This document shows positions 40,043 to 48,915 of a DNA stretch of 64,000 bases, piece after piece. The translations under genes were made by a program, and so were the position numbers. Every line of letters begins with the position of its first letter. The stretch's first letter is position 1. The stretch comes from Granulicella rosea (GTDB taxonomy: Bacteria > Acidobacteriota > Terriglobia > Terriglobales > Acidobacteriaceae): positions 1-64,000 of the forward strand of contig NZ_FZOU01000008.1 of NCBI RefSeq assembly GCF_900188085.1, in the 5' to 3' direction. The notes under the pieces are model-generated. The model was not told the DNA's origin. It saw only the letters and a program-made list of their open reading frames with translations, and searched no databases.

Positions 40043-42880
40043 TTATTCGGCGGGCTTGCCCTTCGATCCGTGGGAGAGCACTGCGTTGTCTCCAGCGGGT
40101 TGACCATCCTTGAGCAAGGCTGTGGCCTCGATCACGCCGGTGCGAAACAGCGGCAACGACTTCCTGATCTTCTCCATGTCTCCCGGGACGGCGACGTGAT
40201 CGATCAGTTGACTATCCGTGAGAGAGGCCTTCTTGCGCAACTCTTCCACGGAAGCCTGCGCTTCACGATATCTATCCCAGAACGATATAAGCTCGGATTT
40301 TGCGCTGGCAGGCCGGTATCCGATGCGATCGCCGGTCTGCGCCGCCTCGATCAACACATTCGGCGGCAGCGCCGCGGGCCACGACGCATTCAGAAGTCCA
40401 AGCGCCGCCTTCAGCCGTGCGATGGAACCTGGAAAGCCGTTCAGCAGGGCTCTCTGCCGGAGCATACCGCTCTCGCGATGGAAGACGATCACGACATCTT
40501 CGCTCACCGGATAAGCGCGCGTCGTCGCGATGGTGGAGAGCGTGTCGCCATCGTAATGCCAGCCAGTCGCATCATGCTCAGACGCGGCATCGAGAGGAGC
40601 GCCATTCACGGTGACGGATGTCGGCGGCCAGTCCGCGGGCAGGACAACGCGTAGACGCCGTTCCTGCAACATGCCGGGATATGTGCCGCGCGCTGGCACA
40701 AATTCAACCGTGAGATCGTCGCCCATCTGCCTGGCTTGTATGCCTGTCCACGCGCATTCGCCATGCTGATAGGCCTCCGCATTGCCGCCATCTTCATACA
40801 ACGTGTAACTCGACCGCTGCGATTGCTGCAGCGGGTAGATCGTGGCGATCAGAGGATCCACGGGCAACTGGCCGGTAGCCTGCATCTCGGGTTGCATCGG
40901 GATGATGGCGCCAGCCGCAGCATAGAGCGGCGTTTGATCGAGCGAGAAGCTGCGCTCCACCTGGGTAGGCCCCTGCAGACGAGTGCCCGTGGATGTCTCG
41001 ATCCATTCTCCGGGCGGTATCCACACCGTCTGCGAAGCCAGCTTCGATTCCGGATCGATGGGTTTGACGATAGGCGCGGCGATCAGCGACGAACCGAAGA
41101 CATACTCATTGCGGGTGTTGTATGCGGCGGACTCTTCGGGCCAATCGTAATAAAGAGGATGCAGGAACGCGACCCCCGTGTCGTACGTCTTACGAGCTTC
41201 CGTGTAGAGATATGGTTCGATCGACAGCCGCCATCGATAGCTGCCGCGCATGATGTCGGAGTATGGTTCGGGATAGGCCCAAGGCCGTCGCTCGCCATCG
41301 GCGGCCTTGGTCGTATGAGTGCGCAGTATGGGGCTCAGCACGCCGAACTGGACCCAGCGGGTATAGAGCTCGGGGTCGACCTCGCCAGGAATATGACCGC
41401 CAATATCGTGGCTCCAATAGGCGTAGCCGACATTGGCGGCCGTCGCTGTGAACCATGGTTGGAAGGCAAGCGAATCCCACGTCGAGTAAGTGTCTCCCGA
41501 GAAACCGATCTGGTAGCGATGATTGCCAAGCCCACCCCAGCGATGGAAGAGCAGAGGGCGTTTGCCCTCGCGCTGCTGGTCGGTGAAGTGAACGTAATTG
41601 AGCCACCATGTCGGGTTGAGATTCGCGATGCCGGTGGTGCTCTCCTGTTGCCAGTCGAGCCACCAGAAGTCGACGCCCTGCTTTTCGAGCGGATGATGCA
41701 CGAACTCCATCGCCGCGTCGGTGAACCTCTTATCGGTGAAGTTGGCGGGCACGTAATGGCGTGTTTCAGGATCGATCTTCAGAGCCTTCGCCATGTTTGG
41801 ATAAGCTTCTTCCCATGGTTGAATACCGGAGGCCTCATGCAGGTTAAGGGTTACTTTCACTCCCTCGCGATGTAAGTCGTCGAGTAACTCAGCGGGATGA
41901 GGAAAGAGCAGATTATCCCACGTGTAGCCGCTCCAGCCGAGCAGATGCCCAGACTGATCCCGTTCGCCCGCCAGTCTGCCGACGGTCTTGTGCCAGTCCA
42001 TGTCCACCACCAACACATCGAGCGGCGTGGTGTTCTGTTGAAAGCTATGGACGAGCGTCTTCAGGTCCTCATCGCTATAGGCCCAGTAGCGCGACCACCA
42101 ACTGCCGAAGGCGAAGCGCGGTGGCAGCGGAATGCGGCCGGCGACCTGCACGAAATCGCCCAGCGCCTGCCGATACGCATGTCCATACGCAAAGAAATAC
42201 CAGTCGAGCGCGGCGCCCGGCGAACGTGCAATGACCCATGGCCATGGGCTTTTTTCGCCTTTGGCGAAGGTGAAGTCGTCGGCATCGAACAAGGGTCTTG
42301 CGGAATCGTCCACGAGCGCCCAACCGTCGCGAGAGATCAAGCCCTGTTCCATCGGCTCGAGGGTCTTCTCGCCGACGGCGTTATCGAGCGTTCGCGTGGT
42401 GCCCATGAGGTTGCCGCTGGAGGAGTCTCCCGGGCGCCACGTCACGATGCGGTTCGCGACACGCAACTTGATCTGAAGATTGGCCGCGGTGAATGCATCC
42501 CGCGAGCGTGTGTCGTAGGTCAGGTCGACACTCGCGGTGTGCAGATGAAGTACGCCGCGCTCAATGCGCTGTTCGAAGGCCGGCACAGGCATGCGCCGGT
42601 TCAGGAAGACCAGCGATGGGCGATCTTCGAAACGATTCTCCGCAGACCATTCCATACGGATCAACTGCGGAGTCAAGACGGTGAAGCGTGCATGTCCGGC
42701 AAGGACAGTGGCCGCGGGATCGGCGACGGGGTTATACCGTGCGACATCGGTTCCCTGGGCGAGCGCTCGATGCGTAAGAACTCCAACCCAAAGCAGAAGA
42801 GATAGACCACGAATGAGGCTCGTACGCGCGAAAGCGTGATGCAACAACGCGCGAAAGAGTGGGAAGATTCGGGCCGGCAT
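40043..42880 (-). CDS. GH31 family alpha-glycosidase
   Basis: 945 aa. A signal peptide (GLSLLLWVGVLTHRALAQ) follows the ATG, with AAGGAG seven bases upstream. The N-terminal beta-sandwich leads into the TIM barrel at about residue 255 (FAFGSWWSRYWAYSDEDL, DVLVVDMDWHKT). The nucleophile is Asp409 in DFWWLDWQQ and the acid/base Asp463 in IGFSGDTYSTW; YWSHDIGGH follows. A DUF5110-like beta domain comes next. The last 150 residues form a helical extension unusual for GH31 (SFWDRYREAQASVEELRKKA). GH31 covers alpha-glucosidases, alpha-xylosidases and related enzymes, and specificity cannot be told from sequence alone. It is the third gene of the operon, after the beta-helix enzyme. Confidence 0.88.
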   Translation of the reverse strand: MPARIFPLFRALLHHAFARTSLIRGLSLLLWVGVLTHRALAQGTDVARYNPVADPAATVLAGHARFTVLTPQLIRMEWSAENRFEDRPSLVFLNRRMPVPAFEQRIERGVLHLHTASVDLTYDTRSRDAFTAANLQIKLRVANRIVTWRPGDSSSGNLMGTTRTLDNAVGEKTLEPMEQGLISRDGWALVDDSARPLFDADDFTFAKGEKSPWPWVIARSPGAALDWYFFAYGHAYRQALGDFVQVAGRIPLPPRFAFGSWWSRYWAYSDEDLKTLVHSFQQNTTPLDVLVVDMDWHKTVGRLAGERDQSGHLLGWSGYTWDNLLFPHPAELLDDLHREGVKVTLNLHEASGIQPWEEAYPNMAKALKIDPETRHYVPANFTDKRFTDAAMEFVHHPLEKQGVDFWWLDWQQESTTGIANLNPTWWLNYVHFTDQQREGKRPLLFHRWGGLGNHRYQIGFSGDTYSTWDSLAFQPWFTATAANVGYAYWSHDIGGHIPGEVDPELYTRWVQFGVLSPILRTHTTKAADGERRPWAYPEPYSDIMRGSYRWRLSIEPYLYTEARKTYDTGVAFLHPLYYDWPEESAAYNTRNEYVFGSSLIAAPIVKPIDPESKLASQTVWIPPGEWIETSTGTRLQGPTQVERSFSLDQTPLYAAAGAIIPMQPEMQATGQLPVDPLIATIYPLQQSQRSSYTLYEDGGNAEAYQHGECAWTGIQARQMGDDLTVEFVPARGTYPGMLQERRLRVVLPADWPPTSVTVNGAPLDAASEHDATGWHYDGDTLSTIATTRAYPVSEDVVIVFHRESGMLRQRALLNGFPGSIARLKAALGLLNASWPAALPPNVLIEAAQTGDRIGYRPASAKSELISFWDRYREAQASVEELRKKASLTDSQLIDHVAVPGDMEKIRKSLPLFRTGVIEATALLKDGQPAGDNAVLSHGSKGKPAE

Positions 42881-42942
42881 TCACTTGCTCCTTACCATGG
42901 TGCTGTGCGTTGCAATGAGATCGTCGATGCGAAGCGATGAGG

Positions 42943-45855
42943 CTAAGGCTGCAACGGACAGCGCGCGCTGCCGCAGTAAGGCGCCAGGATGTCGCCCGCG
43001 ACCTGTGAGGGCTCATTGATGAAGGCGCCGTAGGTCGCATTTCGCAAGGTCACGCCTGCTGCAATCACGTTCTCCGGCACTGCATTTCCCAGCGCGTTGA
43101 GATAACCCGGCGAATTGGTGTACGCAACGACCGGCTTGCCATCCGCGACGACGTTGTTGAAGACGATGGGGCCCTGGATCACCGCGGGGCTTGCGCTGGT
43201 GGTGGTTCCATCGCCGATATAGTTGTCGCCATAGGGAAGCTGCACGAGCATTTGTATGTTGGGAAGCGGCACGACATAGGTGTTGACGGTATTGACCTGC
43301 TGCGCGGCGGTGATGTTGATATTGCTGAAGGTGACGGACCCGATGACCCCGGGATTCGAGGTTGCAAGAGCAGGACTGGTAAAGACGCCGATCGCGGACT
43401 TTGTCTCTTCGATCGTATTGTTGCTGAAGGTGATGTTCTGGATGATGCCGTACTCGGTCTGGAATACACCGAGGAGAAATGCCTTGCCCGTGTCGTGGAT
43501 CACATCGTTGTGATCGAAGAGCACGGTGTCCACGGCGACGGGGTCGGAGGCCAAGGTGGAGTTATCCGACGACCCGACGGCGAGAGCATGCGCTAACTCG
43601 TTCCACAGGATATTGTTCGTCGCCGTGATGTGCGCCGTCGGATAAGCGGATGGAATATTCTGCTGGTAGACCACAATCAGGTCGTCAGCGGTACGAAAAA
43701 AAGAGTGGGTGATATCGAGATATTGGTCGGTGAAGATGTCGATGCCATCGGAGTTACCCTGAAAGCCGAGTATCTTTACATTGTTGATGACGAAGTGATT
43801 CGAGGGATAGCCCACCACCTTACTGATGGGCATGTTGAACGTGCAGGAGTTGCGCAGAATGACGCCATCCACGCCTGCCTTGTTCGTCGCCGTCAGGTTG
43901 AGGTTGTTGATGGCGAGCAGCAGCGCGTTATATCCGCAGCCATTGCCGTTGTTCGCCGCATACTGCTGGGCCGATTGTCCATCGATGATGCCTGAGCCAT
44001 GCAGATACATGTTGACGTTCGGGGCCGCTGGGTTGCCACCCAGAGTAATCATGGGGTTAGTGTTCAGTTGCGGGTAGAACGGTGTGACCCACTTGAGAAT
44101 GGCGCCGTCTTCAAGGTAAATATCCGAGTCTCCGCGAAAGTCGATATTGCCGTTGATCCAGTACTCTCCCGGCTGAAAGATATAGGGGCTCTTATAGGAG
44201 TCGATCGTGGCCTGGGTGATGTAGCCCGGCGGGATGATGGAGCCGCCCACCGGGGCCACCTCGAATGGATTGACGAAGAGATGGACGGAGTTCAGCCAGT
44301 CGCCATCGACCTCGATCGTCAGTTGCAGCGGCACACCCGTCTGCGCGACCGTGAACTGGATGGCGCCGTTGACGATCGAGATGGCGGCAGGATCGATCGC
44401 GCCCGCGGGCAGTATCTTTACCTGGCTGGAGCTTGTAATGGCGCCTGTCTTCGGGTAGCCGGAGACGGGCGCGATCGAAACCTGGCTGCTCCCATTGAGT
44501 TGAATGGAGGCGAAGGTCGCGATGCCGGAGGTCGCGTTGTAGGGAGCGTCCGGATAGTAGTACTGGCCTGTAAATCCCGACTTGAACTGCGCGAAGTTGA
44601 CTGAGCGCACGGTAGACCAGTAAGCGTGCAGCGGCACTCCGCCCGCCGACATGGTGAAGTAAGGCGAAAGCGTCTCGTCCGCCGGCACAGGCCCGGTATA
44701 GGCATAGATCGTGGGCAGCGTTACCGTCAGTGCGTTGGAGGCGATCGCGCCATCGTTGGGATTCAGCGTGGTGATGGTGACGGAGGTTGCGCCCGCGGCC
44801 GGGTTATAGTTTGCCTGCAGCTCGGTCGCGGAGATCCATGTCGTAGTCAGGCTGGAGCCTCCAGCCTGTATCTGCGCGCCGCCTGCGAAGCTCGTGCCGG
44901 TCACATCCAGCAGCACTGTGCCTGCCGTGTTGGTCAGGGTGGGAACCACCGCGCTGACCGTCGAAACAGGATTGAGGATGGTCTCCTGCAGCGAGCCCGA
45001 CACGGTCGTGTATGCCTGGCTTACAGCGGCGATAGTCACCGTATTAGGCGCGGGCAGGACCGCCGGCGCGGTGTAAAGCCCCGTCGCCGAGATGGTTCCG
45101 GTCGCGGTCGCGCCGCCAGTGACACCGTTCACCTGCCAGGTCACCGCGGTGTTCGAACTACCGCTGACGGTCGCCGCAAACTGTGTCGTCTGGCCGAGCC
45201 TCGTCTGCGCCGCGCCGGATACGCCGACCATCACGATCGGCAGAGACACGGTCAACACATTGGATAGGGAAGAGCCGGGATCGGGATTTGTCACCGAAAC
45301 GGTAACAGATGCGGCGCCCAGTGGGTTGAACGTCGCCTGCAACTCGCTGGAGGAGATGACCTGCGTCGTCTGCGTTGCGCCGGCGAGCTGTATCTGTGAG
45401 CCCGCGACGAAGCCCGAGCCGCGGACATCCAGCAGCAGCGCGCCCGTTGAGCCGGTGGGCGTCGCAGTCGCGGCGGCCAGGATGGGGAGAGGGTTCAGGA
45501 TCGTCTCCTGGACAGAGGCGCTCGCTGAAGGGGATGCCTGGCTGATGGCGGTGATGGTGACGGCATTCGGAGAAGGCAGCGTTGCGGGCGCCACATACAA
45601 TCCCGTGGCTGAGATGGTCCCGGTCGCGGCTGAACCGCCAGCCGCGCCGTTGACCTGCCAGGTGACGTTGGTGTTGTTCGTGTTCGTGAGGGTTGCGGAG
45701 AGCTGTGCGCTCGCGCTGGCCCGGACCTGACCTGCTCCGGAGATCGTCACCGTGACGGGCGGGACGGGGCTGGAGCCGGAGCTGCACCCCAGCACACCGC
45801 CTGTCACGGCGAAGACAACCATGCGAATTAGTACGGATCCAACAACGTTGCGCAT
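42943..45855 (-). CDS. Beta-helix glycosidase (GH28/GH49-like) lipoprotein with tandem Ig/IPT modules
   Basis: 970 aa. The lipobox is GGVLGC (Cys24). Residues 33-390 are two tandem copies of an Ig-like plus IPT-like module (TWQVNGAAGGSAATGTISAT and TWQVNGVTGGATATGTISAT), also found once in the DUF1800 protein. The C-terminal half is a right-handed beta-helix: GEYWINGNIDFRGDSDIYL, HGSGIIDGQ, GNSDGIDIFTDQYLDITHSF, FRTADDLIVVY, then TATNNILWNE. The Asp in NSDGID and the Asp pair in TADD are positioned like the catalytic acids of GH28 polygalacturonases and GH49 dextranases. The APGEYWINGN-like entry favours GH49. Polysaccharide endo-hydrolysis at the cell surface is inferred. It is second in the operon. 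Confidence 0.75.
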   Translation of the reverse strand: MRNVVGSVLIRMVVFAVTGGVLGCSSGSSPVPPVTVTISGAGQVRASASAQLSATLTNTNNTNVTWQVNGAAGGSAATGTISATGLYVAPATLPSPNAVTITAISQASPSASASVQETILNPLPILAAATATPTGSTGALLLDVRGSGFVAGSQIQLAGATQTTQVISSSELQATFNPLGAASVTVSVTNPDPGSSLSNVLTVSLPIVMVGVSGAAQTRLGQTTQFAATVSGSSNTAVTWQVNGVTGGATATGTISATGLYTAPAVLPAPNTVTIAAVSQAYTTVSGSLQETILNPVSTVSAVVPTLTNTAGTVLLDVTGTSFAGGAQIQAGGSSLTTTWISATELQANYNPAAGATSVTITTLNPNDGAIASNALTVTLPTIYAYTGPVPADETLSPYFTMSAGGVPLHAYWSTVRSVNFAQFKSGFTGQYYYPDAPYNATSGIATFASIQLNGSSQVSIAPVSGYPKTGAITSSSQVKILPAGAIDPAAISIVNGAIQFTVAQTGVPLQLTIEVDGDWLNSVHLFVNPFEVAPVGGSIIPPGYITQATIDSYKSPYIFQPGEYWINGNIDFRGDSDIYLEDGAILKWVTPFYPQLNTNPMITLGGNPAAPNVNMYLHGSGIIDGQSAQQYAANNGNGCGYNALLLAINNLNLTATNKAGVDGVILRNSCTFNMPISKVVGYPSNHFVINNVKILGFQGNSDGIDIFTDQYLDITHSFFRTADDLIVVYQQNIPSAYPTAHITATNNILWNELAHALAVGSSDNSTLASDPVAVDTVLFDHNDVIHDTGKAFLLGVFQTEYGIIQNITFSNNTIEETKSAIGVFTSPALATSNPGVIGSVTFSNINITAAQQVNTVNTYVVPLPNIQMLVQLPYGDNYIGDGTTTSASPAVIQGPIVFNNVVADGKPVVAYTNSPGYLNALGNAVPENVIAAGVTLRNATYGAFINEPSQVAGDILAPYCGSARCPLQP

Positions 45856-45897
45856 TGCTTCTCCACGTTCTGTAAAACGATCGGCAGGTGTTACAAA

Positions 45898-48522
45898 CTA
45901 AGGCTTGCTGCCGATCTTGGAGTACTTCACCGCAAGCGCCTTGGGCGTAATGACCGGGGCCGCCGCGCCTACGATCATCGTCGTCGAGTAGCCCGTAAAG
46001 GGCTTCGAACCATTGGACGCGGTGTATGCGAGCGAACCGTTGTTGCTCTGGTTCGCCACCCACACATTGCCCGAGGGATCGATGGCGATGCCGGTCGGCG
46101 TAGCGAGGGTGTGGAGGAAGCCAACGCCATAGGCGCCGGCTGTGTTGTTGCCGAACTCCTTCGTCGTGCCGCTGATGATTGGGTTGGTCCCCTGTCCGGG
46201 AGTAAGGAAGGTGATGGCGCCCGTCGATGGATTGATGGTCGCCTCGGTCACGCTTGAGTTGCCGCTATTGGTGACCCACACATTGTTATTGCCATCCACC
46301 GCCAGGCGGGCCGGGGCGGTCAGCGTCGTACCCGCGACGCCCACGGCAGGGGTGCTGGCAGTAGCCGAGGTCGGCAGCACGCCGTTGAAGATGTAATAGC
46401 TGCTGGGAATCGAGCCCGCGGAGGAGGTCGCCGCACTGAGATACGTCAGGCCGTCGAAGCCGCTCTTGGTTGTCGCGTTGAATTGATCGCTGATCCATAC
46501 GCCGTTATTGCGGTCGACTGCAAGAGCGTACGGGTTTGCGAAGGAAGTCGAGGCCACCTGGCCGACATAGTCCGTCGTTGCGCCGCAGTTGCCGGTGATG
46601 CCCGTAGTTCCCGCGCCGGTCGAGGCGTTCGAGAGCGACGTCGCCACCTCGCTGCCGCCCAGCGCCGCCGCCGTGCTGCCGGAGTACTGCGAGATCAGCC
46701 CGTAGTCGGTCGTGCTGTTCGTGCCGGAGTAAAGCTGCCCGGTTACAGCGCAGGCCGTCGGACTCGCCGCCCATACCAGACCGCCGGTCACGCTGGGGTT
46801 GGTGTCGATGTCGAGGAACGCCTGTCCGTTGGTGGGCAGCCCAGCCGCATTGCCCGTGGCGACCGTGTACCCGCTGCCATCCGTCGCGGACATCTTCGCG
46901 AAGCTGAGACCTTCGAAGACGTTGGAGGCCGGCGTCGCGTTCGTGCTGATGAACGCATTGTTGCTGCCGTCGATCGCAATGCCGAAGGGCTGCGCGCCGG
47001 TCACGTATCCCGTACCGTTGGTCAGGTTCGCATTGCCGCCGATGGCATTTGTGCCGGCGCCGGTCGATCCCGGAAAGATGCCGACGCTGCCGACCCCAAC
47101 CACCGTCGTACCAACCTTCGCGTTGTACGAGCCCGCGTAGTCGATCGTGTTGGTCACCCACGCGCGATTCGTCAGGTCGATGGCGAGATCGCCCGGGAAG
47201 GCGCCGAAGCTGCGTGATCCACCCGCAGGCGGGGTGGTCAACAGCGGAATCGCTCCGCCCGTGGTCGAGGGCGTGTACGACGCGATCTGGTTCACCAGCA
47301 CACTGCCGTCGACCCCCAGTTCGGAGATGCTCTGGGTATCGACGTAGGTGGTGTAGACCAGTCCGTCACCGTTGTAAGCAGCCACCTGCGCACGGTTGAC
47401 GAACCAGGGGTTGCCGTACATGTCGATGGCGACGTCGGATGCATTGGCCAGGGCAAAGTCGTTCGCGTTCGCGACTCCGCGCAGCGTATTCGGACCCAGC
47501 GGCGCGTAGTTGATCGCGATCGTCGTGTCGTTGAAGTAGGCGGCCGAGACGCCGCCCGGAACGCCGAGGTACGGCTGGAAGGGCGTGCCGCTGCCCGAGA
47601 TATATCCGTAGAGCGTAGTCAGATTATTGATCGGATTCTGCGCCATGTACCAGGCGTCCTGCACGGTATCGACGGCCGTGGTCTGGCCGGCGGGCGTGGT
47701 CGCGTTGCTAAGGTTCTGGCAGTGCGCCGAGCTGGCCGGATCGCTGTTCACGCAGTAGCTGAGGATGTCCGCCAGCGTGTTGATCTTCGCGGTCTCGGGG
47801 GTCGCGTACGCGTTGTAGGCGGTGTTCGGCGATAGCCCGGTCGAGACGTCGGCCAGCACCTTCGCAGTGACGAAGGCGTTGTTCATGCCCTGCACGGCGG
47901 ATTGGACCGACATGGCGTTCCCGCCCGAGAGACCGTTGCTGTACGTCGTATTCGGCGCGCCGATCTGCGGAGCGCCGACGTTGCCGGTCGCCGGGGGAGC
48001 CATGAACTGCTGCAACGCCCACACGGCCGCGACCGTCGTCACCTCGTTGATGTCGATATACGGAACCGTGGCGATGAGGTTGCCGCCGGCTGGGCAGGGA
48101 CCAAGCGCGGCCATCAGGGTGATGTTGGAGTTCACGCCGGTCAGTCCGGGGTTGCCGCCGCTCGCAACGATATACGCCTGCTGGGTCGGCGTGGGGCAGG
48201 TGTAAGTCCCCGCCGGAAAGTTGAAGGCGCCGCTGCTGTCGGTGGTCGTCGAGGCAAGCGCGACGGCGCCGGAGCCATATCCCGTGCCCGAGCCTGGCGT
48301 ATTCACGCCCGCGACATAGATCGTTACGGCAGCTCCGGTTACCGGCTGCTGACCGCCGTGGACATTCCCCCAGGCCGGCGTGGCGGCCGCAACCTGGGTG
48401 GACGCTGCGGTATCGGCGCCGCCGCCGCCGATACCGCAGCCGACCGTGGACATGAGCAAGCCGAAGGCAGTGGCGACGAACATGCCTCTGGTGAGAGACG
48501 AAGACGTGAAGCGGTTATTCAT
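45898..48522 (-). CDS. NHL-repeat lipoprotein, operon leader
   Basis: 874 aa. The ATG is preceded by AGGAG nine bases upstream. The lipobox is STVGC (Cys29). The order matches the protein at 3919-6741: a carboxypeptidase-regulatory-like domain (VHGGQQPVTGAAVTIYVAG), INEVTTVAAVWALQQF, INTLADILSYCVNS, then NHL repeats (VAIDMYGNPWFVNR, LAIDLTNRAWVTNT, LAVDGNNNVWVTNSGN, IAIDPSGNVWVANQSNNG). The C-terminus is KIGSKP, like GKFGQKP in its paralogue. It appears to be the first gene of a six-gene operon running to 34620 with gaps of 22-62 bp. A pair of TTACnGTAA elements lies 120-150 bp upstream. It may capture substrate at the surface; this is inference. Confidence 0.85.
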   Translation of the reverse strand: MNNRFTSSSLTRGMFVATAFGLLMSTVGCGIGGGGADTAASTQVAAATPAWGNVHGGQQPVTGAAVTIYVAGVNTPGSGTGYGSGAVALASTTTDSSGAFNFPAGTYTCPTPTQQAYIVASGGNPGLTGVNSNITLMAALGPCPAGGNLIATVPYIDINEVTTVAAVWALQQFMAPPATGNVGAPQIGAPNTTYSNGLSGGNAMSVQSAVQGMNNAFVTAKVLADVSTGLSPNTAYNAYATPETAKINTLADILSYCVNSDPASSAHCQNLSNATTPAGQTTAVDTVQDAWYMAQNPINNLTTLYGYISGSGTPFQPYLGVPGGVSAAYFNDTTIAINYAPLGPNTLRGVANANDFALANASDVAIDMYGNPWFVNRAQVAAYNGDGLVYTTYVDTQSISELGVDGSVLVNQIASYTPSTTGGAIPLLTTPPAGGSRSFGAFPGDLAIDLTNRAWVTNTIDYAGSYNAKVGTTVVGVGSVGIFPGSTGAGTNAIGGNANLTNGTGYVTGAQPFGIAIDGSNNAFISTNATPASNVFEGLSFAKMSATDGSGYTVATGNAAGLPTNGQAFLDIDTNPSVTGGLVWAASPTACAVTGQLYSGTNSTTDYGLISQYSGSTAAALGGSEVATSLSNASTGAGTTGITGNCGATTDYVGQVASTSFANPYALAVDRNNGVWISDQFNATTKSGFDGLTYLSAATSSAGSIPSSYYIFNGVLPTSATASTPAVGVAGTTLTAPARLAVDGNNNVWVTNSGNSSVTEATINPSTGAITFLTPGQGTNPIISGTTKEFGNNTAGAYGVGFLHTLATPTGIAIDPSGNVWVANQSNNGSLAYTASNGSKPFTGYSTTMIVGAAAPVITPKALAVKYSKIGSKP

Positions 48523-48641
48523 GATGATGATCTCCTGGGCGATACTTGAAAGCAGCGACCGGGGCAGGTTGGATGTCGCCGCGGGGCTGTCTTACCGAAC
48601 GCGATCAACCTATGCGTTCCACCGCCGCGACTGGAAGGGTG

Positions 48642-48672
48642 TTACGGTCATCGAATCGAATGTTTACGGTAA
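48642..48672. promoter_or_regulatory. Tandem TTACnGTAA elements (motif B, sites 2 and 3)
   Basis: TTACGGTCA at 48642-48650 and the perfect palindrome TTAC-G-GTAA at 48664-48672, centre to centre 22 bp, i.e. about two helical turns. They are placed 120-150 bp upstream of the operon's first start codon. Confidence 0.55.
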
Positions 48673-48844
48673 TTCTTAGATTTTTCTTATACTTAGCGCG
48701 GCATCGGAGGGCGCGCCCGCACCCCGGCACGGAGCCGTGAGACACAATGGCGGCAATAGGACACGGGCTGCTTCCGTCAGCAGGATGGTGCGGGGCGGGT
48801 CTCCTCGCGCGCTGCAACGTAACCGCCGCGGGGATCGGACCGCC

Positions 48845-48853
48845 TTACGGTAA
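48845..48853. promoter_or_regulatory. TTACnGTAA element (motif B, site 4)
   Basis: Perfect palindrome TTACGGTAA, followed by ATT as at 48664, 63 bp before the esterase ATG. A partial second copy (TTACTGCA) begins at 48857. Confidence 0.5.
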
Positions 48854-48915
48854 TTGTTACTGCACAGCGCCAAAGCCCGCGCCCTACACTGAGGGAGTTC
48901 GTTGGAGACCGCCGC

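Larger units (their letters stand above)
48523..48915. promoter_or_regulatory. Divergent control region between the operon and the esterase gene
   Basis: A 393-bp gap. Near its centre is an AT-rich stretch with TATACT (48688-48693). On the operon side, TTACGGTCA (48642-48650) and TTACGGTAA (48664-48672) have centres 22 bp apart. On the esterase side, TTACGGTAA (48845-48853) shares an 11-bp TTACGGTAATT with the operon-side site. The rest, 48700-48840, shows nothing identifiable. Confidence 0.55.
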
